From positions 1 to 27,485 of the forward strand of contig CAJUEC010000032.1 in assembly GCA_910585155.1 (NCBI GenBank): DNA of 27,485 bases, written 5' to 3'. This document shows positions 22,264 to 27,485 of the stretch, in pieces. Source of the DNA: an uncultured Oscillospiraceae bacterium (lineage in GTDB: Bacteria > Bacillota > Clostridia > Oscillospirales > Oscillospiraceae). A program made the translations under genes and the position numbers. The stretch's first letter is position 1, and each line of letters opens with the position of its first letter. The notes beneath the pieces are model-generated. The model saw nothing but the letters and a program-made list of their open reading frames with translations. It was not told the origin of the DNA and searched no databases.

Positions 22264-22300
22264 CAGCGCCCCGGCAGGCCATGCCGGGGCGCTGTGTTTT
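22264..22300 (+). terminator. Terminator after the glyA-LOR-cdd1 group
   Basis: Perfect 12-bp stem CAGCGCCCCGGC/GCCGGGGCGCTG with a 7-base loop, then TGTTTT. The 64 bases between the stop at 22199 and this stem show nothing else. Confidence 0.85.
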
Positions 22301-22369
22301 AGGTGGGGCGGAAGGGGGGAGCATATGACCAAGGAATATGTTGCGGGATATCCCCGCCCGGGAGCGTTT

Positions 22370-23515
22370 TCAGCCGGCGGCCTGACGGCCGTTGATGTAC
22401 ACCGCCGCCACCTTGGTGTCGCTCACCATGGGGTCCCCTTGGGTGAGCACCAGGTCCGCGTCCTTGCCCGCCTCCAGTGAGCCCACCCGGTCCGCCACAC
22501 CCAGGTGCCTGGCGGGGTTGATGGTGATGGCCTGGAGCGCGGCAAAGGGGTCCATCCCGGCCTTCACCGCCAGTCCGGCGCACAGGGACAGGTACTGCTG
22601 GGGGATGACCGACGAGTCGGTGATGATGCTCACCTGACAGCCCGCCCGGGCCAGCACGCCGGGGGTGTCAAAGCTCTTGTTGGCCAGCTCCAGCTTGCTG
22701 GCGTGGGTGAGGGTGGGGCCCACCGCCACCGGGCAGCCGGAGCGGGCCACGATGTCGGCGATCAGGTGGCCCTCGGTGCAGTGCTCCAGGGTCATCTTTA
22801 CGCCGAACTCCCGGGCGATGCGGATGGCGGTGCAGATGTCGTCCGCTCGGTGGGCATGGGCCTTCAGGGGGATCTCCCCCTTGAGCACTGGGATGAGGGC
22901 CTCCATCTTCAGGTCGAATTTGGGCCGCTTCTGGACGTCGTCCCCGGCTGCCTCTTTCCGCTCCAGGTAATCCCGGGCGGCGAACAGGGCTTCCCGCAGC
23001 TTGGCGGCGGTGGACATGCGGGCGGAGTTGCCCTTGTCCCGGTAGCAGCGCTTGGGGTTTTCACCGAAGGCGCATTTCATGGCCACCGGGTCCCGGAGGA
23101 CCATGTCGTCCACGCAGCTGCCGAAGGTTTTGACGGCGAAGAAGGTTCCGCCCAGCACGTTGGCGCTGCCCGGGCCCACCCCCACGGTGGTGACGCCGCC
23201 CCTCCGGGCCATTTCAATGGAGCGGTCCTGGGGGTTGAAGCTGTCGATGCCCCGCAGCTGGGGGGAGACGATGTCCCCCATCTCGTTGTAATCGATGCTG
23301 TCGTAGCCCATGCCGTAGCCGTCCAGGGCCAGGTGGCTGTGGGCGTCCACAAAGCCGGGGTAGACCCGCAGGTCGGAGGCGTCCACCACCTCCTCGCCGG
23401 GGGCGGGGGAGAGGCCGGGGGCGATGGCCTTGATCCTGCCGTTTTCGATGGAGACATCCGCCCGGAGGGGATCGGGGGTTACGGCGGTGTACACGGTTCC
23501 GTTTTGAATGAGCAT
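22370..23515 (-). CDS. Amidohydrolase family protein
   Basis: 381 aa, ATG 23515 (MLIQNGTVYT) with AGGAGGAATCGCT upstream. Typical amidohydrolase layout: a small N-terminal beta domain (IENGRIKAIAPG), the metal HxH in VDAHSHLA (59/61), GGVTTVGVGPGS, later HAHRADD and LEHCTEGH metal-binding histidines, a TDSSVIPQQYL acidic site, and a C-terminal INPARHLGVADRVGSLEAGKDADLVL. It most resembles imidazolonepropionase-like/'amidohydrolase' proteins that are annotated only by superfamily; I cannot tell the substrate. Single minus-strand gene with no matching partner, divergent from rarA. Confidence 0.85.
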   Translation of the reverse strand: MLIQNGTVYTAVTPDPLRADVSIENGRIKAIAPGLSPAPGEEVVDASDLRVYPGFVDAHSHLALDGYGMGYDSIDYNEMGDIVSPQLRGIDSFNPQDRSIEMARRGGVTTVGVGPGSANVLGGTFFAVKTFGSCVDDMVLRDPVAMKCAFGENPKRCYRDKGNSARMSTAAKLREALFAARDYLERKEAAGDDVQKRPKFDLKMEALIPVLKGEIPLKAHAHRADDICTAIRIAREFGVKMTLEHCTEGHLIADIVARSGCPVAVGPTLTHASKLELANKSFDTPGVLARAGCQVSIITDSSVIPQQYLSLCAGLAVKAGMDPFAALQAITINPARHLGVADRVGSLEAGKDADLVLTQGDPMVSDTKVAAVYINGRQAAG

Positions 23516-23573
23516 AGCGATTCCTCCTATATGGTTGTTGGAGGAATTATACACCATTGCCGGGAAAAAGAAA

Positions 23574-23600
23574 AGCCCCGCTTGCAGTACCCGGCGGGGT
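23574..23600 (-). terminator. Hairpin in the amidohydrolase/rarA divergent region
   Basis: On the minus strand CCCCGC (around 23600) pairs with GCGGGG (around 23580) across an 11-base loop and is followed by CTTTTCTTTTT. It looks like a terminator, but the gene to its right is on the opposite strand, so it would only catch antisense transcription of rarA. Confidence 0.35.
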
Positions 23601-23610
23601 GTGGTACAAT
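23582..23610 (+). promoter_or_regulatory. Promoter of rarA
   Basis: TTGCAG (23582-23587), 17 bp, TACAAT (23605-23610), 30 bp before the ATG. The hairpin described above lies in its spacer. Confidence 0.6.
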
Positions 23611-23639
23611 AATGCGATCAAAGGGAAGGGGGAGCCGGT

Positions 23640-24917
23640 ATGTACCAGCCACTGGCGGACCGAATCCGCCCCCAGAGCCTGGACGAGGTGCTGGGGCAGA
23701 GCCATATTCTGGGCCGGGACGGCCTGCTGCGCCGGGTGATTGAGAGCGGGAAGATCCCCAATATGGTGTTCTACGGCCCCTCCGGCACCGGCAAGACCAC
23801 CGTGGCCAACATCATCGCCCAGCGCTCGGGCCGGGCCCTGCGCCGGCTCAACGCCACCACCGCGTCCTTGGCGGACGTCCGGGAGGTGATGGACCAGGTG
23901 GGCACCCTGCTGGCCCCCAACGGGGTGCTGCTCTACCTGGACGAGATCCAGTACTTCAACAAAAAGCAGCAGCAGTCCCTGCTGGAGTTCATCGAGAACG
24001 GCAAGATCACCCTGGTGGCCTCCACCACAGAGAATCCCTATTTCACCATTTTTAACGCCATCCTGTCCCGTTCCACTGTGTTTGAGTTCAAAATGCTCAC
24101 GGCGGAGGACATCCTTCCCGCCGTGGACCGGGGCATCGCCCTACAGGCCCGGGAGCTGGGGGTGGAGGCGGAATGCGAGAGCGGTGTGCGGGAGCATCTG
24201 GCCGCCGCCTGTGGGGGCGACGTGCGCAAGGCCCTCAACGCGGTGGAGCTGCTGATGACCGCCAGCCGGGTCCGGGAGGATGTGCTCACCGTTACCCTGG
24301 AGGACGCCCGGCTGGTGGCCCAGCGGTCCGCCATGCGATACGACCGGGACGGAGACGAGCATTTCGACACCGCCTCCGCCCTGATGAAGTCCATGCGGGG
24401 CTCCGACCCCAACGCCGCCCTCCACTACCTGGCCCGGCTGCTGGAGGCGGGGGACATGCTCACCGCCATCCGCCGCATCCTGTGCTCCGCCAGCGAGGAC
24501 GTGGGCATGGCCTACCCCCAGGCCGCAGCCATTGTCAAGGCCTGCGTGGACAGCGCCCTCCAGCTGGGCCTGCCCGAGGCCCGTCTGCCGCTGGCCCAGG
24601 CGGTGATTCTGCTGGCCACCGCCCCCAAGTCCAACAGCGTGCTCAACGCCATCGACGCGGCCCTGGGGGACGTGCGGGCGGGCCGCACCGGCGGCTACCC
24701 CCGGCACCTGCAAAACGTCCACGCCGACGGCGCGGGGTTTGAGCGGGAGCAGGGCTATCTCTACCCCCACCAGTTCCCCGGCCACTGGGTGGAGCAGCAG
24801 TACCTGCCCGACGCCATTCGGGACCGCGTTTACTACGAATTCGGCCCCAACAAGACGGAGCAGGCCGCCAGGGCGTATTGGGAAAAAATCAAAAATCCGA
24901 CGAAAGAGGGCGGCTGA
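23640..24917 (+). CDS. rarA: Replication-associated recombination factor RarA (MgsA)
   Basis: 425 aa, standard. A AAA+ ATPase of the clamp-loader group that acts at stalled forks with SSB. Seen: PLADRIRPQSLDEVLGQSHIL, Walker A GPSGTGKTT (46-54), Walker B LLYLDEIQ (97-104), STTENPYFTIFNAILSRS with the sensor/arginine region, and the C-terminal MgsA domain (RDGDEHFDTASALMKSMRGSD, SEDVGMAYP, GYLYPHQFPGHW). GGGGGAGCCGGT precedes the ATG at 23640. First gene of a three-gene run with DUF951 and hisC. Confidence 0.96.
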   Translation: MYQPLADRIRPQSLDEVLGQSHILGRDGLLRRVIESGKIPNMVFYGPSGTGKTTVANIIAQRSGRALRRLNATTASLADVREVMDQVGTLLAPNGVLLYLDEIQYFNKKQQQSLLEFIENGKITLVASTTENPYFTIFNAILSRSTVFEFKMLTAEDILPAVDRGIALQARELGVEAECESGVREHLAAACGGDVRKALNAVELLMTASRVREDVLTVTLEDARLVAQRSAMRYDRDGDEHFDTASALMKSMRGSDPNAALHYLARLLEAGDMLTAIRRILCSASEDVGMAYPQAAAIVKACVDSALQLGLPEARLPLAQAVILLATAPKSNSVLNAIDAALGDVRAGRTGGYPRHLQNVHADGAGFEREQGYLYPHQFPGHWVEQQYLPDAIRDRVYYEFGPNKTEQAARAYWEKIKNPTKEGG

Positions 24918-24918
24918 A

Positions 24919-25116
24919 ATGCCCATGGACATTCGCACCGGCGACATTCTGGAGCTGAAAAAAGCCCACCCCTGCGGCAGCAGGGAGTGGAAGGTGCTCC
25001 GGGTGGGGATGGACTTCAAGCTGAGGTGCCTGGGCTGCGGCCACGAGGTGATGAGCCCCCGGGCCAAGGCGGAAAAGTCCATCAAAAAAGTGAAGCGGGA
25101 GGAGACGGCCCCATGA
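24919..25116 (+). CDS. DUF951 protein
   Basis: 65 aa starting at 24919, 1 bp after the rarA stop. Seen: DILELKKAHPCGSREWKVLRVG, FKLRCLGCGHEVMSPRAKAEK, KSIKKVKRE. This is the small DUF951 pattern with HPCG and a C-x2-C that probably binds zinc. Function unknown; widely conserved in Firmicutes, often beside DNA-replication or ychF genes. Its stop TGA overlaps the hisC start (ATGA), suggesting coupled translation. Confidence 0.9.
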   Translation: MPMDIRTGDILELKKAHPCGSREWKVLRVGMDFKLRCLGCGHEVMSPRAKAEKSIKKVKREETAP

Positions 25117-26165
25117 ATCGATTTTGGAGCAGGCGCATTCAAAGCATTGTCCCCTATACGCCGGGGGAGCAGCCTAAGGACCGCAAATTCATCAAGCTGA
25201 ACACCAATGAGTGCCCTGAGCCGCCCTCGGCGCAGGTGCTGGAGGCGGTGCGCGCGGCGGCGGCGGAGCTGCCCCGGTACCCGGACCCGGAGTGCGGGTC
25301 GCTGCGGGCCGCCATCGCGGGGCGGGAGGGGCTGGACGTGGACCAGGTATTCTGCGGCAACGGGTCGGACGAGGTGCTGGCCTTCGCCTTCCAGGCCTTT
25401 TTTGACCCGGACCGGGAGGTGGTGTTCCCCAGGATCACCTACAGCTTTTATCCGGTATACGCCAGCTTTTTTGGCTTAAAGTATCGGGAAATCCCCATGA
25501 ATTCGGATTTCTCCATCCCGGTGGAGCAGCTGTGCGGAGGAAACGGCGGGGTGGTTCTGGCCAACCCCAACGCCCCCACCGGCATTGCCCTGGACCTGGG
25601 GCAGGTGGAGCGGATTGTGGCGGCCAACCCGGAGGCCGTGGTCATCGTGGACGAGGCCTATGTGGACTTTGGGGCCCAATCCGCCGTGGGGCTGATTGGC
25701 CGCTATCCCAACCTGCTGGTGGTGCAGACCGCCTCCAAGTCCTGGGCGCTGGCGGGCCTGCGGGTGGGCTGGGCCATGGGTGACCCGGGGCTCATCGGCG
25801 GACTGCGCTGTGTGCGGGACTCCATCAACTCCTACACGGTGGACCGGCTGGCCCAGGCCGCGGCCACGGCGGCGATTGGCGACGAGGCGTGGTTCCAGGC
25901 CGTCCGCGCCCGGGTGATGGAGACCAGGGAGCGGGCCGCAAAGAGGTTAAAGGAGATTGGCTTTACTGTGCTTCCCTCCCAAGGGAATTTCCTGTTTGTC
26001 AGCCGTCCGGGCCGTCCGGGCCGGGAGCTGGCGGAGGGTCTGCGCCAGCGGGGCATTCTGGTGCGCCGCTGGGACCAGCCGGGAATTGAGGACTGGCTGA
26101 GGATCAGCGTGGGCACCGGGGAGGACATGGACGCGCTGGCGGCGGCGCTGGAGGAACTGGTCTAA
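25113..26165 (+). CDS. hisC: Histidinol-phosphate aminotransferase
   Basis: 350 aa. Converts imidazole-acetol phosphate to histidinol phosphate in histidine synthesis using PLP. Seen: IKLNTNECPEPPS, GNGSDEVLAF, NPNAPTGIALD, VIVDEAYVDFG and the PLP lysine in QTASKSWALAGLRVG (K209). The ATG at 25113 overlaps the DUF951 stop by 4 bp. No other his genes are near, so a broader aromatic or related aminotransferase activity is possible, but the motifs fit HisC well. No terminator was found before the next promoter at 26171. Confidence 0.93.
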   Translation: MNRFWSRRIQSIVPYTPGEQPKDRKFIKLNTNECPEPPSAQVLEAVRAAAAELPRYPDPECGSLRAAIAGREGLDVDQVFCGNGSDEVLAFAFQAFFDPDREVVFPRITYSFYPVYASFFGLKYREIPMNSDFSIPVEQLCGGNGGVVLANPNAPTGIALDLGQVERIVAANPEAVVIVDEAYVDFGAQSAVGLIGRYPNLLVVQTASKSWALAGLRVGWAMGDPGLIGGLRCVRDSINSYTVDRLAQAAATAAIGDEAWFQAVRARVMETRERAAKRLKEIGFTVLPSQGNFLFVSRPGRPGRELAEGLRQRGILVRRWDQPGIEDWLRISVGTGEDMDALAAALEELV

Positions 26166-26170
26166 GGGAC

Positions 26171-26199
26171 TGGACACGGGCCGCGAAAGGCTGTATAAT
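26171..26199 (+). promoter_or_regulatory. Promoter of the 50-aa orphan
   Basis: TGGACA (26171-26176), 17 bp, TATAAT (26194-26199), six bases after the hisC stop. Predicted start ~26206, 19 bp before the ATG. Confidence 0.65.
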
Positions 26200-26224
26200 A
26201 TGAAGTAAGAAAGGGGGTAATGGT

Positions 26225-26377
26225 ATGCCTACAGACAGGGAATCCAACGAAATCAAAAAATCTATGGCATATGATCTGATCGACATCATCGAATCCGCGT
26301 CGGATAAGGAGCACTACACCCCGGAGGAGATCAAAGCGCTGATCAAGGCGTACATTGTTGGAATGTCGCAGAAATAA
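26225..26377 (+). CDS. Small orphan protein, 50 aa, paralog of 755-910
   Basis: ATG 26225 after AAAGGGGGT. Helical, charged and soluble. It aligns without gaps over about 45 residues with the 51-aa protein at 755: KKSMAYDLIDIIE, KEHYTPEEIKALIKAYIVG against RKAMAFDLFAIID, KEKYTKEEMKRLIFGYVTT. It has its own promoter (26171) and a strong terminator (26382), so it is transcribed alone. The paralog is next to a MITE and prophage remnant; this copy is between hisC and an SLH gene. Function unknown. Confidence 0.78.
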   Translation: MPTDRESNEIKKSMAYDLIDIIESASDKEHYTPEEIKALIKAYIVGMSQK

Positions 26378-26381
26378 AAAG

Positions 26382-26408
26382 TCCCCCGGCTATGGCCGGG
26401 GGATTTTT
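26382..26408 (+). terminator. Terminator after the 50-aa orphan
   Basis: TCCCCCGGC/GCCGGGGGA stem with a short TATG loop, followed by TTTTTT. It starts five bases after the stop. Confidence 0.85.
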
Positions 26409-26409
26409 T

Positions 26410-26573
26410 CGCCGCCCCGGCGGAAATTCCCGCACAGCGCCCAGGCCCTCCCGCCGCAGGCGGGGGGCCTTCTTTTCGCCGCCCCGGCGGAAATTCCCGC
26501 ACAGCGCCCAGGCCCTCCCGCCGCAGGCGGGGGGGCCTTCTTTTAACTGCCTCGGCAGAAATTCCCGACAGGG
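26410..26573. repeat. 67-bp tandem repeat (2.4 copies), each with terminator-like hairpin
   Basis: Unit 1 starts at 26410 and unit 2 at 26477 (CGCCGCCCCGGCGG... through CCTTCTTTT); they are nearly identical apart from one extra G. A diverged third part starts about 26545 (CTGCCTCGGCAG, AAATTCCCG). Each unit has a GGCCCTCCCGCC/GGCGGGGGGCC stem followed by TTCTTTT on the plus strand, and a second palindrome GCCGCCCCGGCGG. No spacers, so not a CRISPR. Confidence 0.75.
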
Positions 26574-26599
26574 GCGGTCAAAAATTTTGGGAAATGCTG

Positions 26600-26628
26600 T
26601 TGCCAACCACTGGATTGTGTGTTATACT
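26600..26628 (+). promoter_or_regulatory. Promoter of the SLH surface protein
   Basis: TTGCCA (26600-26605), 17 bp, TATACT (26623-26628). Predicted start about 26635, giving a ~128-nt leader. Confidence 0.65.
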
Positions 26629-26635
26629 CCAAGCG

Positions 26636-26756
26636 TAGGTTTGCTGTAACCAAGGGTGCATACAATGGAAATTGCGGGGGTGATCTGCTAAGCTGCGACC
26701 GTCCTTAGGGTGAGGACGGCCAGACCTAGCGAAAATGTTTGTAAGGGGGAAACCTA
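26636..26756 (+). promoter_or_regulatory. Structured 5' leader of the SLH gene, unassigned
   Basis: Ends TAGGTTT (26636-26642) and AAACCTA (26750-26756) pair perfectly, closing a multi-branched domain. Inside are the perfect hairpin CCGTCCT/AGGACGG (26699-26719), a CAAT/ATTG hairpin (26662-26674), and purine-rich single-stranded-looking stretches. The probable RBS (AAGGGGG, 26743-26749) touches the closing stem. This looks like a riboswitch or a protein-binding leader, but I do not recognise a known class. Confidence 0.45.
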
Positions 26757-26762
26757 ACCACT

Positions 26763-27485
26763 ATGAAGAAGAGAATTTTGCCTGTTCTGCTGGCCCTGGC
26801 TCTGCTCCTGAGCCTGGTGCCCATGGTTTTTGCCACTGGGGAGAACGGTGAGAGTGGCTCTGGCGGTGATGGCACGAGTACCGAGCAGCCCAGCGAGAGC
26901 CCCAGCACCACTCCCGATCCCAGCGAGAGCCCCAGCACCACTCCCGATCCCAGCGAGAGTCCCAGCACCACTCCCGATCCTAGTGAGAGTCCCAGCACCA
27001 CTCCCGATCCCAGCGAGAGTCCCAGCACCAGCCCCGAGCCCGGCGAGAGCGAGAATCCCGACGAGTCCGAGGAGCCCAGTGCCCCTGTGTGCACCGGCGA
27101 GGCCAACTGCCCTGCGGCTGAGCACACTGAGAATGCGTGCAAGAGCCAGTGCACCATGAGCGCCGGCTGCACCAACACTGCTACTCATCACAAGACCAAC
27201 TGCGTGGCCGCCTGCACCTTCGTGAAGGGTGATGCTGAGCACACTGGTGCCGACTGCCCCAACACCTCCGGCGACCCCAGCGTCCACAAGGCCGGTTGTG
27301 TGAAGGCCACCGTGTCCGACAGCGTGGTGCTGGATCCCAGTCAGGCTCCCGCCGAGAGCGAGAAGCCTGATGAGAGCGAGAAGCCCGGCGAGATCAACAA
27401 GGCTGAGGACTTCAGCGACGTCAACGCCGGCGACTGGTTTGCCGCTGAGCTGACCACCGTCATCGAGAAGGGCTGGGTCAAGGGC
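26763..27485 (+). CDS. Secreted SLH-domain surface protein (cut by window end)
   Basis: 241 codons in the window, continuing beyond it. A signal peptide MKKRILPVLLALALLLSLVP ends at about residue 24 (MVFA). Residues 43-92 are five copies of a 10-residue PSESPSTTPD-type unit, encoded by a perfect 30-bp DNA repeat, a probable glycosylated or extended stalk. Residues ~108-195 are Cys-rich (nine Cys, C-x-x-x-x-x-C spacings, repeated EHT/HHKT segments). From ~212 an S-layer homology domain begins: EDFSDVNAGDWFAAELTTVIEKGWVKG. SLH domains bind secondary cell-wall polymers, so this is a cell-surface anchored protein, possibly S-layer or adhesin. Confidence 0.9.
   Translation, partial: MKKRILPVLLALALLLSLVPMVFATGENGESGSGGDGTSTEQPSESPSTTPDPSESPSTTPDPSESPSTTPDPSESPSTTPDPSESPSTSPEPGESENPDESEEPSAPVCTGEANCPAAEHTENACKSQCTMSAGCTNTATHHKTNCVAACTFVKGDAEHTGADCPNTSGDPSVHKAGCVKATVSDSVVLDPSQAPAESEKPDESEKPGEINKAEDFSDVNAGDWFAAELTTVIEKGWVKG
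26889..27038 (+). repeat. 30-bp coding tandem repeat, 5 units
   Basis: Five units of 30 bp starting CCCAGCGAGAG (26889, 26919, 26949, 26979, 27009). The first three are almost identical and the last is diverged. They encode PSESPSTTPD. Such repeats can change copy number by slippage, so the stalk length may vary between strains. Confidence 0.85.

Noticed and set aside
26410..26573. Direct repeats as a CRISPR array
   Set aside because: Units are 67 bp, adjoining without spacers, and contain terminator-like stems; no cas genes are nearby.
26830..27287. Long minus- and other-frame ORFs over the SLH gene repeats
   Set aside because: Shadows of the 30-bp coding repeat; the sense frame has signal peptide, repeats and an SLH domain.

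Overview
The window reads as chromosomal DNA of a GC-rich Firmicute, most likely an Oscillospirales (Flavonifractor/Lawsonibacter/Pseudoflavonifractor-like) gut bacterium. The basis is the ylxM-ffh-rpsP-khpA-rimM-trmD order, strong AGGAGG ribosome binding sites, DUF951 and Cdd1 small proteins and an SLH surface protein, all in a genome of roughly 60-65% GC. The species is inference; no rRNA or other marker is present.

Left part (1-6600): a decayed contractile-tail prophage remnant. After a poorly coding stretch and a 163-bp MITE-like element comes a 51-aa orphan protein. Next is a chimeric, frameshifted DUF6838/DUF2634 remnant, then a baseplate-J/DUF2313 fusion, a tail-collar fibre protein, a DUF6273-FnIII fibre, a DUF4376 protein and a CmpB-type membrane protein. 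Sheath, tube, tape measure and lysin are absent. At its end (6206-6590) lies what looks like a complete type I toxin-antitoxin locus: a 31-aa single-TM peptide with a structured leader that can mask its Shine-Dalgarno, and a consensus antisense promoter over the 3' UTR.

Middle, minus strand (6607-13530): degV - methyltransferase - rsmA, transcribed from a promoter before degV; and the ylxM-ffh-(small membrane protein)-rpsP-khpA-rimM-trmD translation/secretion operon. TrmD carries a C-terminal GNAT domain, rplS is missing, and two MITE-like palindromic elements sit exactly at the stop codons of khpA and rimM. These elements and the one at 491-653 share sequence, so they form one family.

Middle-right, plus strand (13733-22300): cysK behind a consensus promoter; an M16 peptidase pair (one member lacking the zinc motif), lgt and folD as an operon closed by a strong terminator; nth on the minus strand; then glyA, a LURP-one protein and a Cdd1 protein ending at a terminator.

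Right end (22370-27485): a minus-strand amidohydrolase diverges from rarA-DUF951-hisC. A second copy of the small orphan protein seen at 755 follows with its own promoter and terminator. Then come 67-bp tandem repeats that each hold a terminator-like hairpin, a promoter with a folded ~135-nt leader, and the start of a secreted SLH-domain surface protein with Ser/Thr/Pro repeats, cut by the window edge.

The strongest candidates for undescribed biology are the type I TA-like locus (6206-6590), the paired 50-aa orphan proteins, the stop-codon-targeting MITE family, the TrmD-GNAT fusion and the SLH leader RNA.
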